Shown here: positions 44,567-56,596 of the stretch, piece after piece
How positions within the stretch are numbered: the stretch's first letter is position 1
Layout of the letters: each line of letters opens with the position of its first letter
DNA from: Siccibacter colletis
GTDB lineage: Bacteria > Pseudomonadota > Gammaproteobacteria > Enterobacterales > Enterobacteriaceae
NCBI RefSeq assembly: GCF_000696575.1
Contig: NZ_JMSQ01000015.1
Location: 62,001-126,000, forward strand
DNA: 64,000 bases
Reading direction: 5' to 3'
Translations under genes and position numbers: made by a program
The notes under the pieces: model-generated
What the model was told of the DNA's origin: nothing
Database searches by the model: none
The model's input: only the letters and a program-made list of their open reading frames with translations

Positions 44567-46575
44567 TATTTTATTTCTCCAGGTGAAGCCGCACCGGCGC
44601 GGGCCAGGGCGTTCAGTAAATCATCTTTATTCAGCAGCGGCGACATCACGCTGCCCTCAGGCGTATCAGGGCCAAACACGGCGTTGAAGGGAATACCGCT
44701 GGCACCGTGACGGCGCAGGAAGCGCTCGATCTCCGGCGACGGCTGGCTCCAGTTACCCTGAAGCAGCACCACGTCCGGCGCATTCAGCGCCGCCACCACA
44801 TCGGGGCGATGCAGCACCAGCAGCTCGTTAACCCGGCAGTTCAGGCACCAGTCGGCGGTGACATCCACCAGCACGCGTTTGCCATCGGCCACGGCGTCAT
44901 CCAGCGCCGTCTGGCTGAGCGGCTGCCAGGCGAGTGGGCCGTCATCTTTACCGGCCGGAGGTGGCGCGAGAAAAGCATACACCGCCGCCGCGAAGGCTAC
45001 CCCGAATCCGAGACTGCGCAGTGACTCCCGGTGGCGCGGCAGCCGGGCGGCACAGCGGTAGAGGAAAAATGCCACCATCGCGCCGCCGATGAGCAGCACG
45101 GGACGTGCGCCCCACGGCGCAATCAGCAACGACATCAGCCACAGGCTGGAGCCCAGCATCAGCACTACCAGCGCCGCGCGCAGCTTACTCATCCACGGAC
45201 CCGGCTTCGGCAGCCAGCGCGCCACGCCGGGGAACAGGGTGACCAGCAGCCACGGCAGGCTCATCCCGACGCCGAGCGTAATGAAGATACCCCACAGCTG
45301 CGGCAGCGGCGCGGCCAGTGCGAAGGCCACCGCAGTCCCGAGGAACGGCGCGGTGCAGGGCGTCGCCAGCAGAGTCGCAAACGCGCCTTCAAGGAAACTG
45401 CCACCGATGCCGGTTCCGCCGGCGGTTGCCAGCCGGGTGCTCAGGCCTGACGGCAGACGCAGCTCAAACATGCCCGCCAGGCTGAAGCAGAACAGCCAGG
45501 TGACCAGCGCCATGGTGGCGATAAAGGCCGGATGCTGAAACTGGAAGCCCCAGCCCACCCACGCACCGGAGAGGCGCAGCCCGGTCATCAGCGCGGCGAG
45601 CACCAGGAAGGAGAACAGCATTCCGCCGCTGGTGGCGAGAAAACGCAGCCGGACCAGGCGGCGCGGCGTACCGGCCAGCGTCATCACCGACGCCAGTTTC
45701 ATCCCCATCACCGGCAGCACGCACGGCATCAGGTTCAGGATCAGCCCGCCGAGCAGGGCCACCGCCACCGTCTGCCAGAAGGCGAGGGGTGAACTGACAT
45801 CCACCTGCATCTGCTGGCTGCCGCTGCCAGTGCTCAACACCAGCGACAGGGGCGGCAGCGCGGCAGCGCGCAGCGGTTCGCCCTGTTCATCTGCTGCCCG
45901 AAAGCGCGCGGTGAGCCTGTTGCCATCGGTATGCAGTTCAGGCACCGACAGCGTCACGCCCGGCGGATTATCGGGGAACAGATCCGGCTGCGGCCAGCCG
46001 TCAGGCGAGGTGGCGCTCAGAGTTATCGTTGCGCTGGCGGTAGTGACGTCGCGCAGCGTAATGGCTCCGCGCTCAGCGGGCACCGTTGCCATTGCCGCCT
46101 GCCAGTCGTCAGCAAAGTCGGCGGATGACGCAGTCGGGAGCGCCACCGCCAGCGGCAGGTCGCTGACCACACACAGATTACTGCAGGTGGCGAGCGTCAG
46201 GGTGCCGCGCAGGGTACCGGAGGCTGAGGTGGCCACTTCCAGCGGGAAAGTGACGCGATCCTGATAGCCCACCGAACTGAAGCTGGCGGCGTCGAAGCGC
46301 ACCGGGCGCGGCCAGTGCCAGTGAGTTTGCGACCCGTCAGCCCAGGCGATGGCAGGCTTAACGCCGCCGTCACCGGGTGTACGCCAGTAGGTTTTCCAGC
46401 CCTGATCCAGCGTGACGTCAAGCAGCAGGCGCACCTTACCGTTGGACGGCGCGTCCGCGCGCACCGCGACCTGCGCATGGGCATTATTGGGGGACGGCAG
46501 CCAGCCGGGGGCCGCTGCCGCACCGGCAGACAGGCATAACAGCAGAAGCCACAGGCTTCTGAACAGCATTTTCAT
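44566..46575 (-). CDS. scsB: ScsB/DsbD-family transmembrane thiol reductase
   Basis: A 669-residue inner-membrane protein that moves reducing power from cytoplasmic thioredoxin to periplasmic thiol proteins. After a signal peptide (to about residue 22) comes a large ScsB-type periplasmic domain (about 23-260) with LATCSNLCVV. The eight-helix DsbD core follows, with NLMPCVLPVMGMK and ATPCTAPFLGTA supplying the membrane cysteine pair. The C-terminal periplasmic thioredoxin domain has DVTADWCLNCRVNE. Salmonella ScsB belongs to a copper-tolerance operon. CGGAGAA precedes the ATG at 46575. The likely partner is the adjacent DsbG. Confidence 0.9.
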   Translation of the reverse strand: MKMLFRSLWLLLLCLSAGAAAAPGWLPSPNNAHAQVAVRADAPSNGKVRLLLDVTLDQGWKTYWRTPGDGGVKPAIAWADGSQTHWHWPRPVRFDAASFSSVGYQDRVTFPLEVATSASGTLRGTLTLATCSNLCVVSDLPLAVALPTASSADFADDWQAAMATVPAERGAITLRDVTTASATITLSATSPDGWPQPDLFPDNPPGVTLSVPELHTDGNRLTARFRAADEQGEPLRAAALPPLSLVLSTGSGSQQMQVDVSSPLAFWQTVAVALLGGLILNLMPCVLPVMGMKLASVMTLAGTPRRLVRLRFLATSGGMLFSFLVLAALMTGLRLSGAWVGWGFQFQHPAFIATMALVTWLFCFSLAGMFELRLPSGLSTRLATAGGTGIGGSFLEGAFATLLATPCTAPFLGTAVAFALAAPLPQLWGIFITLGVGMSLPWLLVTLFPGVARWLPKPGPWMSKLRAALVVLMLGSSLWLMSLLIAPWGARPVLLIGGAMVAFFLYRCAARLPRHRESLRSLGFGVAFAAAVYAFLAPPPAGKDDGPLAWQPLSQTALDDAVADGKRVLVDVTADWCLNCRVNELLVLHRPDVVAALNAPDVVLLQGNWSQPSPEIERFLRRHGASGIPFNAVFGPDTPEGSVMSPLLNKDDLLNALARAGAASPGEIK

Positions 46576-46583
46576 AAATTTTC

Positions 46584-46632
46584 TCCGTGAATGATTAACT
46601 AAACAGGTACGGCCTGGTCAGTCATTCACGGA
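46584..46632 (-). promoter_or_regulatory. hairpin joining the ScsA-like stop codon to the scsB ribosome binding site
   Basis: TCCGTGAATGA (46584-46594) and TCATTCACGGA (46622-46632) are a perfect 11-bp inverted repeat. In the minus-strand mRNA the upstream arm contains the stop codon of the ScsA-like ORF. The downstream arm ends in the GGA that begins the scsB Shine-Dalgarno sequence. Ribosomes finishing the first gene would open it, a classic translational-coupling layout. Confidence 0.65.
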
Positions 46633-47008
46633 ACACGCAGTTTTTGAGGTGTATTCGCAGTAAGGGAGGGCGGGGAACCGCGTCGGGCCTGATACGCACC
46701 GGGACAATAACCAGCGCTGTGAGCAGCAGCATCAGCAGGCCCGGCAACAGCAGCACGGTATCAAAATGGAGCGGCTGGGCGCAGAGCAGGGAGTGGGCGC
46801 TGAGCTGGCATGGCGACAGCGCGTCGGGGGCGATCTCCTGCCCGCCGCTGGCAACCTGCACGATGGCTGCGGCTTTCACCTGCATCTGCTGCAATACGGA
46901 CGCGCGTTGGGTCAGGCAGATGAGCATCACGCAGCAGGCGACGACCAAAAGCATCAGCGCTTTTAGCTGTCGGTTTTTCTGGTGGGTGGTGCCGGTCCGG
47001 ATAGTCAT
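46622..47008 (-). CDS. small ScsA-like membrane protein heading the scsB-dsbG operon
   Basis: A 128-residue protein with a basic N-terminus, one hydrophobic segment (KALMLLVVACCVMLICL), a short periplasmic part with two cysteines (SPCQLSAHSLLCAQP) and a second hydrophobic segment (VLLLPGLLMLLLTALVIVPV). Similarity to ScsA is by size, topology and position, not by a confident motif. The start is uncertain: ATG at 47008 or 47014, neither with a good ribosome binding site, or 47113 in the longest frame. Confidence 0.65.
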   Translation of the reverse strand: MTIRTGTTHQKNRQLKALMLLVVACCVMLICLTQRASVLQQMQVKAAAIVQVASGGQEIAPDALSPCQLSAHSLLCAQPLHFDTVLLLPGLLMLLLTALVIVPVRIRPDAVPRPPLLRIHLKNCVFRE

Positions 47009-47156
47009 CGGCATGAGGATAGTGAGCGCGCCGGTATCGGGCAAGCCGCGATTTGTAAAGGAGTGCAAGCGCAGCGGGTCAGGATCATAGTCGGCCACGC
47101 CGTCTGATGGCATGATACTGCGGCTATCAGGCAGTCAGCACAGAGGATAAACAGAC

Positions 47157-48131
47157 GTGATGAGTGAGTCGGCGACCCCAAGTAAGCACCTGAATTTACC
47201 GGCGGGCTATTTTGGCATGGTGTTGGGCATCATCGGCATGGGCTTCGCCTGGCGCTATGCCAGCACAATATGGCCGGTCAGTCCGCATATCGGCGACGGC
47301 TTTGTGCTGCTGGCGATGCTGATCTGGAGCCTGCTGACGGCGGCGTTTATCACCCGCGCCGTGCGGTGGCCTCGTAGCGTGCTGAGCGAACTACGCCACC
47401 CGGTACAGAGCAGTTTTATCAGTCTGTTTCCGGCCACCACTCTGCTGGTGGCGATGGGGTTGGTCCCCTGGTGTCGGCCGCTGGCGCTGGTGCTGTTTGG
47501 CCTCGGGGTGACGCTTCAGCTCGGTTACGCCGCCTGGCAGTCGGCCGGGCTGTGGCGCGGCAGCCATCCGGCTGAGGCCACCACGCCAGGGCTTTATCTG
47601 CCGACCGTGGCGAACAACTTCATCAGCGCCATGGCCTGCGGCGCGCTCGGGTTTCACGACGCCGGTTATGTGTTCCTGGGGGCCGGGGTGTTCTCCTGGC
47701 TGAGCCTGGAGCCAGCGATCCTGCAGCGCCTGCGCAGCGCCGGGGAACTTCCTGTTCCGCTGCGCACCTCGCTTGGTATCCAGCTCGCCCCGGCGCTGGT
47801 GGCCTGCAATGCCTGGCTGGCGGTCAACGGCGGTGAGGCGGACGTATTCGCTAAAATGCTGTTCGGCTACGGCCTGTTACAGCTGCTGTTTATGCTGCGC
47901 CTGATGCCCTGGATGCTCTCGCAGCCGTTCAACGCCTCGTTCTGGAGCTTCTCGTTCGGCGTCTCGGCCCTCGCCAGCACCGGGCTGCACCTCGGGCACC
48001 ACAGCCTGGCGGGGTTCTTCCATGCTCTGGCCATTCCGCTGTTTATCTTCACCAACCTGATCATCGCGCTGCTGCTGGTGCGCACGGTAGTGTTACTGGT
48101 GCAGGGGAAGCTGCTGGTGTGGGTGGAGTGA
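47157..48131 (+). CDS. tehA: TehA, SLAC1/TDT-family transporter
   Basis: A 324-residue inner-membrane protein with ten predicted helices. Segments [52 protein letters not shown] and [20 protein letters not shown] match E. coli TehA, which gives tellurite resistance together with TehB when overexpressed and is homologous to plant SLAC1 anion channels. The start is GTG 47157 or the overlapping ATG 47160, after GAGGA at 47143-47147. No tehB follows, since ychF is next on the other strand. Confidence 0.93.
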   Translation: MMSESATPSKHLNLPAGYFGMVLGIIGMGFAWRYASTIWPVSPHIGDGFVLLAMLIWSLLTAAFITRAVRWPRSVLSELRHPVQSSFISLFPATTLLVAMGLVPWCRPLALVLFGLGVTLQLGYAAWQSAGLWRGSHPAEATTPGLYLPTVANNFISAMACGALGFHDAGYVFLGAGVFSWLSLEPAILQRLRSAGELPVPLRTSLGIQLAPALVACNAWLAVNGGEADVFAKMLFGYGLLQLLFMLRLMPWMLSQPFNASFWSFSFGVSALASTGLHLGHHSLAGFFHALAIPLFIFTNLIIALLLVRTVVLLVQGKLLVWVE

Positions 48132-48187
48132 ATTTAACTGGAGGGTGGTTACAGGCAGGGTTTACCCGATATCACCGGTAAAGCAGC

Positions 48188-48215
48188 AAAAAAAATCCAC
48201 GCCGGAGCGTGGATT
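48188..48215 (-). terminator. ychF terminator
   Basis: AATCCACGC and GCGTGGATT form a 9-bp stem with loop CCGGA-type, with A's at 48188-48195 giving the U-tract on the minus strand. Confidence 0.88.
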
Positions 48216-48236
48216 GTCGTCATCGTTGGTAAGTAA

Positions 48237-49328
48237 TCAGACGTTAAACAGGAAGTTCATCACGTCGCCATCTTTTACGATGTAGTCTTTACCTTCAGCG
48301 CGCATCTTGCCGGCTTCTTTCGCGCCTTGCTCGCCTTTGTAGGTGATGAAGTCTTCATAGGCGATGGTCTGGGCGCGGATAAAGCCTTTCTCGAAATCGG
48401 TGTGGATCTTACCGGCGGCCTGCGGGGCAGTCGCGCCAACCGGGATGGTCCAGGCACGGACTTCTTTCACGCCAGCGGTGAAGTAGGTCTGCAGGTTCAG
48501 CAGCTCGTAACCGGCGCGGATGACGCGGTTCAGACCCGGCTCTTCCAGACCCAGCTCGGCCATAAATTCGTCGCGATCGGCATCGTCCAGTTCGGCGATG
48601 TCAGACTCCACGGCGGCGCAGACGGCAACCACCACGGAACCTTCTTTAGCCGCGATCTCACGCACCTGATCCAGATACGGGTTGTTTTCGAAACCGTCTT
48701 CGTTGACGTTAGCGATGTACATGGTCGGCTTCAGGGTCAGGAAGCTCAGGTAGCGGATCGCCGCTTTGTCTTCGTCCGTCAGCGGCAGAGAGCGCAGCAT
48801 ACCGGCGTTTTCCAGGTGCGGCAGGCATTTTTCCAGCGCGGCCAGTTCAGCTTTCGCGTCTTTGTCGCCGCCTTTGGCTTTCTTCTGCACGCGGTGAATA
48901 GCGCGCTCGCAGGTATCAAGGTCGGAAAGCGCCAGCTCGGTATTGATGACGTCAATATCTTCAGCCGGATCGACTTTGTTATTCACGTGGATGATGTTGT
49001 CGTTCTCAAAGCAGCGCACCACGTGGCCGATAGCTTCGGTTTCGCGGATGTTGGTCAGGAACTGGTTACCCAGGCCTTCACCTTTGGACGCGCCCTTAAC
49101 CAGGCCTGCGATGTCCACGAACTCCATGGTGGTCGGCAGAATACGCTGCGGTTTAACGATTTCCGCCAGCTTATCCAGACGCGGGTCCGGCATCGGCACC
49201 ACGCCGGTGTTCGGTTCAATGGTACAGAACGGGAAGTTCGCCGCTTCAATACCCGCTTTGGTCAGCGCATTGAACAGCGTGGATTTACCCACGTTAGGTA
49301 AGCCAACGATACCGCATTTAAATCCCAT
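48237..49328 (-). CDS. ychF: redox-regulated ATPase YchF (OLA1 type)
   Basis: A 363-residue P-loop protein of the OBG family that prefers ATP over GTP and associates with ribosomes. In E. coli it dampens oxidative-stress responses. [15 protein letters not shown] is the P-loop (G1). [17 protein letters not shown] is switch II, and the altered NVNED replaces the G4 NKxD motif, which explains ATP use. A C-terminal TGS domain ([17 protein letters not shown]...) is present. It is downstream of pth on the same strand, as in most enterobacteria. Confidence 0.98.
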   Translation of the reverse strand: MGFKCGIVGLPNVGKSTLFNALTKAGIEAANFPFCTIEPNTGVVPMPDPRLDKLAEIVKPQRILPTTMEFVDIAGLVKGASKGEGLGNQFLTNIRETEAIGHVVRCFENDNIIHVNNKVDPAEDIDVINTELALSDLDTCERAIHRVQKKAKGGDKDAKAELAALEKCLPHLENAGMLRSLPLTDEDKAAIRYLSFLTLKPTMYIANVNEDGFENNPYLDQVREIAAKEGSVVVAVCAAVESDIAELDDADRDEFMAELGLEEPGLNRVIRAGYELLNLQTYFTAGVKEVRAWTIPVGATAPQAAGKIHTDFEKGFIRAQTIAYEDFITYKGEQGAKEAGKMRAEGKDYIVKDGDVMNFLFNV

Positions 49329-49464
49329 GGTTTACATCACCTTAATAACTTGTTAATCAAAGAGTTAGTATTAACTCATCGACGTTAATACGATTTTGCC
49401 CGCTATTATACACGCAAGTGGTTCGCGGCGGGCGTAAATCCCGGCTGCGCAGCGAAAAAGTCGC

Positions 49465-50049
49465 TTACTGCGCTTTGAATGCGTGCAGACGGTTAGTGGC
49501 TTTGGTGAGCCCGTCGCTCAGCCACAGTTCGGTGCAGCGCACCGCTTCGTCTACCGCATCGTCAATCAGCTTCTGCTCAGACGTGGGCGGTTTGCCCAGT
49601 ACAAAACCGACAACTTTGTTTTTATCGCCCGGATGACCGATCCCGAGCCGCAGACGGTGAAAATTGGGGTTATTGCCCAGCTTGCTGATAATGTCCTTCA
49701 GACCATTATGGCCGCCGTGGCCGCCGCCAAGTTTGAATTTTGCTACCCCTGGCGGGAGATCCAGCTCATCGTGCGCCACCAGGATCTCATCGGGCGCGAT
49801 GCGGTAGAAGGTCGCCATCGCCGCCACGGCTTTACCGCTCAGGTTCATAAAGGTGGTGGGAACCAGCAACCGCACGTCGTTGCCTGCCAGCGTAAGGCGC
49901 GAGGTATAGCCAAAAAATTTTGCTTCCTCTTTGAGCGGCGCGCGCTGGCGGTCAGCCAGCAGATCCACATACCATGCACCCGCATTGTGGCGGGTGGCAG
50001 CATATTCAGCCCCCGGATTGGCGAGGCCCACAATCAGTTTAATTGTCAT
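49465..50049 (-). CDS. pth: peptidyl-tRNA hydrolase
   Basis: A 194-residue enzyme that cleaves peptidyl-tRNA dropped by ribosomes so that the tRNA can be reused. [20 protein letters not shown] contains the conserved Asn and catalytic His20, and [11 protein letters not shown] carries the catalytic Asp. The start at 50049 gives [13 protein letters not shown] and the E. coli length. The ATG at 50067 adds six residues. Usually cotranscribed with ychF. Confidence 0.98.
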   Translation of the reverse strand: MTIKLIVGLANPGAEYAATRHNAGAWYVDLLADRQRAPLKEEAKFFGYTSRLTLAGNDVRLLVPTTFMNLSGKAVAAMATFYRIAPDEILVAHDELDLPPGVAKFKLGGGHGGHNGLKDIISKLGNNPNFHRLRLGIGHPGDKNKVVGFVLGKPPTSEQKLIDDAVDEAVRCTELWLSDGLTKATNRLHAFKAQ

Positions 50050-50320
50050 CACGACTTCCTGAATCACTCATTTTGCCGCGTAGTGTACGTTGCCCCCCGG
50101 CAGATGACAAAGCTCACTGCGAATTTTGGCCGGAAAGTGAATAGTTCAGAACCTCAATCATTCGAAATTTAAGCTTTATCATCAGCTTATTTGTAAATTT
50201 TTGTCGATGCGGGATGTGGAAATGTGATCGACCCCGCACCGGGTATCCATAAGCCAGGACTATACTTAACCTCAGGAAATGGGGACGTTCTCCATCGTAT
50301 GAAAGATCCGGAGGTAACAG

Positions 50321-50593
50321 ATGAAACGCAAAAACGCTTCGTTGCTCGGTAACTTTCTCATGGGGTTAGGGCTGTTTGTAATGGTGGTGGGGGTCGGGTA
50401 TTCCATCCTGAACCAGCTGCCGCAGCTCGATCTTCCGCAGTATTTCGCCCACGGTGCGGTATTAAGCATCTTCGTCGGGGCCGTGTTATGGCTGGCCGGT
50501 GCGCGCGTGGGGGGACATGAGCAGGTATGCGACCGCTACTGGTGGGTACGCCACTATGATAAACGCTGCCGTCGCAATCAGCATCATAGCTAA
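50321..50593 (+). CDS. ychH: YchH, stress-induced small membrane protein
   Basis: A 90-residue protein with two hydrophobic segments (NFLMGLGLFVMVVGVGYSIL and GAVLSIFVGAVLWLAGARV) and a basic, aromatic tail (CDRYWWVRHYDKRCRRNQ). Recognised as YchH, which is cAMP-CRP- and stress-controlled in E. coli and of unknown function. GGAGGT lies a few bases before the ATG. Divergent from pth. Confidence 0.93.
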   Translation: MKRKNASLLGNFLMGLGLFVMVVGVGYSILNQLPQLDLPQYFAHGAVLSIFVGAVLWLAGARVGGHEQVCDRYWWVRHYDKRCRRNQHHS

Positions 50594-50610
50594 CGGCAAA
50601 AACGCAAATG

Positions 50611-50637
50611 ACGGCTCCCGAACGGGGCCGTTTTTTT
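50611..50637 (+). terminator. ychH terminator
   Basis: ACGGCTCC and GGGGCCGT form a GC-rich stem with one G-U pair and are followed by seven T's. Confidence 0.82.
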
Positions 50638-50646
50638 ATCCTGTAC

Positions 50647-50668
50647 TTGACCCTGACGTTACGTCAGG
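50647..50668. promoter_or_regulatory. orphan MerR-type dyad with a -35-like hexamer
   Basis: TTGACC at 50647-50652 is followed by the perfect dyad CCTGACGT-T-ACGTCAGG (50652-50668), the layout of promoters activated by MerR-family regulators. The expected -10 position (about 50672) reads CACGCA, so the promoter looks dead. No target gene lies downstream. Confidence 0.5.
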
Positions 50669-50695
50669 CTTCACGCAGTCAGTAAGGGTGGGACA

Positions 50696-50721
50696 AGATG
50701 CAGGCGCAAGGGCCTGCATCT
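50696..50721 (-). terminator. hairpin after dauA
   Basis: AGATGCAGGC and GCCTGCATCT form a perfect 10-bp stem just beyond the dauA stop. No U-run is present, so it may stabilise the 3' end rather than terminate alone. Confidence 0.5.
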
Positions 50722-50729
50722 CGCAACTA

Positions 50730-52406
50730 TTAGCCTTTGAGGGCGCTGTCGATATCAGGACAGAAGGTGAGACGCCCTGGCAGGGGCTTGATACCGGCGC
50801 GTGCGAGCGTGCGCAGCGGCTGGAACGGCACGGCGCAGATGCGCAGCTCGCATCCTGCGGGCAGTTTATCGATCGTGCGGGTGAAGGCGTCCAGCCCGCC
50901 CGCATCCAGCACCGGAACCGTATCCCACACCAGCACGATGGTGCGCGTGGTCTGCGCCATCGCCAGCACCTCGCTAAAAATACGCTCGGCGGCGGCAAAG
51001 AACAGCGGCCCGGTGACGCGCATCACCGCCACATCGTCGTTATGGGCCACCGGCAGGGCAACCAGCGTGGTCATACGGGCGATACGGCGCATAAACAGCA
51101 GCGAGGCCAGCACAATCCCGACGCTGATGGCAATCACCATGTCGAACAGCACCGTTAGCGACATGCAGATCAGCATTACGATGATGTCGTCTTTTGGCGC
51201 GCGGCGCAGCAGGTCGACCACTTTGTGCGCTTCGCTCATATTCCATGCCACCACCAGCAGCAGGGCCGCCATCGCCGAGAGCGGCAGCCAGGACAGCAGC
51301 GGAGCGAGAGCCAGCAGGGCCAGCAGCACCAGCAGGGCGTGGATCACTGCAGAAACCGGCGATGTGGCTCCGGCACGCACGTTGGCGGCGGAACGGGCGA
51401 TCGCCGCGGTGGCCGTAATGCCGCCAAAGAACGGAGCGATGAGGTTACCCAGCCCCTGGCCCAGCAGCTCGCTGTTGGCGTTATGGCGCGTCCCGGTCAT
51501 ACCGTCCAGCACCACGGCACAGAGCAGCGACTCGATGGCCCCGAGCATCGCCATGGAAAACGCCGCCGGCAGCAGAGCGCTCAGGCTGTCCCAGCTCAGG
51601 GCGAATGCCGCGCCGGGCAGATCCCACGGCAGAGCAAACTGCGGCAGCAGCTGAGGAATACCGTTCCCCTGGCTGCCATCCGCCAGCAGATAGTGAAAGC
51701 GCGAGCCGATGGTCGCGACCTCGCCGTCGCACAGCATCACCAGTCCCATTACGCCACAGCCGAGCAGCAGCGCCGGAAGGTGACCCGGAAGCCGAATGCC
51801 GAGCCGTGGCCACAGCACCAGCACCGCCAGCGTGGTAATGCCGATCAGCGCATCGCCGATGTGTGCAGAAGGCAGCGCGCCGATAAGCGCGGCGACTTTC
51901 GGCAGGTAGTGCTCCGGTACTTGCGCCAGCTCCAGCCCGAAGAAATCTTTGATCTGCATGGTGGCGATGGTAATGCCGATACCGGAAGTGAAGCCCAGCG
52001 TCACCGGCAGCGGAATGTACTCAATAAGGCGTCCGAAGCGGGCGAGGCCGAACAGTACCAGAAATACCCCGGACATCAGCGTTGCCACCAGCAAGCCCGC
52101 CAGGCCGAACTGCTGGGAAACCGGATAGAGGATCACCACAAACGCGGCGGTGGGACCGGAGACGCTGTAACGCGAGCCGCCGCTCAGGGCGATCGCGATC
52201 CCGGCCACGGCGGCGGTATAGAGACCGTACTGGGGCGGAACTCCGCTGGCAATGGCCAGTGCCATCGCCAGCGGAATGGCGATAATCCCGACGGTGATCC
52301 CGGCAACGGCATCACGGCTTAAGCGTGAGAGGGTATATTTTTCACGCCAGCAGGCGTCAACGAGGGCGCGAAAAGGCAAAACCTGGGAAAAAGTAGCGCG
52401 TTTCAC
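50730..52406 (-). CDS. dauA: C4-dicarboxylate transporter DauA (SulP family)
   Basis: A 558-residue SLC26/SulP transporter. A membrane domain of about 14 segments (residues about 25-430, including [33 protein letters not shown] and [19 protein letters not shown]) is followed by a cytoplasmic STAS domain (about 440-550, [17 protein letters not shown]...[12 protein letters not shown]). E. coli DauA takes up succinate and aspartate at acidic pH and affects DctA. Convergent with ychH. Confidence 0.95.
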   Translation of the reverse strand: MKRATFSQVLPFRALVDACWREKYTLSRLSRDAVAGITVGIIAIPLAMALAIASGVPPQYGLYTAAVAGIAIALSGGSRYSVSGPTAAFVVILYPVSQQFGLAGLLVATLMSGVFLVLFGLARFGRLIEYIPLPVTLGFTSGIGITIATMQIKDFFGLELAQVPEHYLPKVAALIGALPSAHIGDALIGITTLAVLVLWPRLGIRLPGHLPALLLGCGVMGLVMLCDGEVATIGSRFHYLLADGSQGNGIPQLLPQFALPWDLPGAAFALSWDSLSALLPAAFSMAMLGAIESLLCAVVLDGMTGTRHNANSELLGQGLGNLIAPFFGGITATAAIARSAANVRAGATSPVSAVIHALLVLLALLALAPLLSWLPLSAMAALLLVVAWNMSEAHKVVDLLRRAPKDDIIVMLICMSLTVLFDMVIAISVGIVLASLLFMRRIARMTTLVALPVAHNDDVAVMRVTGPLFFAAAERIFSEVLAMAQTTRTIVLVWDTVPVLDAGGLDAFTRTIDKLPAGCELRICAVPFQPLRTLARAGIKPLPGRLTFCPDIDSALKG

Positions 52407-52491
52407 AATGTTTCATCCGAAGCTCGCAGCATCTGTGTGATAACGGCGACAGATGACAGCGATATATGTCATACAAAAGGGGCTGGATCAT

Positions 52492-52513
52492 AAAAAAACC
52501 CGCCGGAGCGGGT
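52492..52513 (-). terminator. prs terminator
   Basis: ACCCGC and GCGGGT form a 6-bp stem with loop CGGA. The minus-strand U-tract is seven long. Confidence 0.85.
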
Positions 52514-52530
52514 CTTTAAGCGAAGTCCGA

Positions 52531-54471
<1,941 letters not shown>

Positions 54472-54475
<4 letters not shown>

Positions 54476-55095
54476 TTAACGTTCCAGTTATCCATCTTCA
54501 GCTTGATGCGCTGGTCGCCCTGGCGCAGTTCCATGTTGGATGGCAGGGCCGGCTTAACCTGGGTGTTGTAGTCGCTGTAGGTCACCTTCCAGTCTTTACC
54601 GCCCTGGGTGTAGTTCACTTCGCTCAGGCGATAGTTACTATCGAGCTTGTAATCCGTGGCATCGCCCGGCAGACCCAGCATCCACTGGCGCAGGCTGTTG
54701 ATCGGGATCGGCATACCGGTCAGCTTGCCGATCATCTCTTCGGCGTCGGTAGCGGTATAGCGCTGGCCTTTGTTGTCCACCAGCTGTACGTGGCCCGGCG
54801 CGGCATCTAGCTGCAGTTCGGTGCTGCCCAACGGGTTGGTCAGCAGCAGACGGTAGCGCTCCGGCGAGGTTTGCTGCCAGTTGAAGCGGGCATACACCTT
54901 TTGCTTGTCAGAAAGATAAGCGAAAGCGCCGCGGGTATCGTACTGGGAAATGCGCGCCACCTCAGCCTGGTGCTGACGCCACTGCGGGCTGTCCGGACTC
55001 TGACCTGGCCCTTTCGGCGCAGTGGTGGTACAGGCGGTAAGCACAAGTGCTGCCAGCGGCAACAGGCGGAGCAGTCGGGTATCAGCAATGGTCAT
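54472..55095 (-). CDS. lolB: outer-membrane lipoprotein receptor LolB
   Basis: LolB accepts lipoproteins from periplasmic LolA and inserts them into the outer membrane. It is itself a lipoprotein: lipobox VLTAC within [19 protein letters not shown]. The start at 55095 yields 207 residues, as in E. coli. The ATG at 55140 is too far upstream for a proper signal. [25 protein letters not shown] and [18 protein letters not shown] are characteristic. Divergent from hemA, in the conserved hemA/lolB arrangement. Confidence 0.97.
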
Positions 55096-55295
55096 AATGA
55101 CAGCAAATCCTTGAAATACGTTGCGGTTGTAACCTTTCATGCTAGCGTCCGGCCGGGCGGGCGTCTATGTTCTCATTGTCCTAAATCATTAAATTAACGA
55201 TTACTCCAAAAGGGGTGATTACCTTTTATTGACGCAACGCATCCTGTATGATGCCCCGGTCTAACCTTATCAACGCTGGTACTATTCCCGCTCAC

Positions 55296-56552
55296 ATGAC
55301 TCTTTTAGCACTCGGTATCAACCACAAAACGGCTCCTGTCGCACTGCGAGAACGCGTGACGTTTTCGCCGGACACGCTCGACCAGGCGCTGGAAAGCCTG
55401 CAGGCGCTGCCGATGGTGCAGGGTGGGGTCGTGCTGTCGACCTGTAACCGCACCGAGCTGTATCTGAGCGTTGAAGAGCAGGATAATCTCCATGACCAGC
55501 TGGTGCGCTGGCTGTGCGATTATCACAATCTTGATGAAGAAGATGTGCGCAACAGCCTGTACTGGCATCACGATAACGACGCCGTCAGCCACCTGATGCG
55601 CGTTGCCAGCGGTCTGGATTCCCTGGTGCTCGGTGAGCCGCAGATTTTGGGCCAGGTTAAAAAAGCCTACGCCGACTCCCAGCGCGGCCACAGCGGTGCC
55701 AGCGAGCTGGAGCGCATGTTCCAGAAGTCATTCTCCGTCGCCAAGCGCGTGCGCACCGAAACCGACATCGGGGCCAGCGCGGTTTCGGTGGCCTTTGCCG
55801 CCTGCACCCTGGCGCGCCAGATTTTCGAATCGCTCTCTACCGTCACGGTGCTGCTGGTCGGGGCCGGTGAAACCATTGAGTTGGCTGCCCGCCACCTGCG
55901 CGAGCACAACGTCAAGCGTATGATCATCGCCAACCGCACCCGCGAGCGCGCTCAGCGTCTGGCGGATGAAGTGGGGGCCGACGTGATTGGCCTGGGCGAG
56001 ATCGACGAGCATCTGAAAGACGCCGACATTATTATCAGTTCCACCGCCAGCCCGCTGCCGATCATCGGTAAAGGCATGGTGGAACGCGCCCTGAAAGCGC
56101 GCCGCAACCAGCCCATGCTGATGGTGGATATCGCCGTGCCGCGCGACGTTGAGCCGGAAGTCGGCAAGCTGACCAGCGCCTATCTCTACAGCGTCGATGA
56201 CCTGCAGGCGATCATTTCCCATAACCTTGCCCAGCGCAAAGCCGCCGCGATTCAGGCGGAAACCATTGTTGCGCAGGAAGCGAGCGAGTTTATGGCCTGG
56301 GTTCGCGCCCAGAGCGCCACCGACACCATTCGCGAGTATCGCAGCCACGCGAACCTGGTGCAGGAAGAATTAACAGCCAAAGCGCTGGCCGCTCTGCAAC
56401 AGGGCGGCGACGCGCAAGCCATTATGCAGGATCTGGCGCGTAAACTGACCAATCGCCTGATCCATGCCCCAACCAAAGCGCTGCAGCAAGCCGCCCGCGA
56501 CGGCGACGACGAACGCCTGCACATTCTGCGTAACAGCCTCGGGCTGGATTAG
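55296..56552 (+). CDS. hemA: glutamyl-tRNA reductase HemA
   Basis: HemA reduces glutamyl-tRNA(Glu) to glutamate-1-semialdehyde, the committed step of tetrapyrrole synthesis. 418 residues starting [20 protein letters not shown]. The catalytic cysteine is in [10 protein letters not shown]. The NADPH domain starts near [19 protein letters not shown], and the C-terminal dimerisation helix ends the protein. The start at 55296 matches E. coli, whereas 55248 adds 16 residues with no support. TGTATGAT upstream at about 55245-55252 could be an extended -10. Heme-linked proteolysis through the N-terminus is known for the family. prfA follows 44 bp later. Confidence 0.98.
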   Translation: MTLLALGINHKTAPVALRERVTFSPDTLDQALESLQALPMVQGGVVLSTCNRTELYLSVEEQDNLHDQLVRWLCDYHNLDEEDVRNSLYWHHDNDAVSHLMRVASGLDSLVLGEPQILGQVKKAYADSQRGHSGASELERMFQKSFSVAKRVRTETDIGASAVSVAFAACTLARQIFESLSTVTVLLVGAGETIELAARHLREHNVKRMIIANRTRERAQRLADEVGADVIGLGEIDEHLKDADIIISSTASPLPIIGKGMVERALKARRNQPMLMVDIAVPRDVEPEVGKLTSAYLYSVDDLQAIISHNLAQRKAAAIQAETIVAQEASEFMAWVRAQSATDTIREYRSHANLVQEELTAKALAALQQGGDAQAIMQDLARKLTNRLIHAPTKALQQAARDGDDERLHILRNSLGLD

Positions 56553-56596
56553 CACTTTCCCACTTTCATACTAATAACAAGGGTGATTTACCGCCT

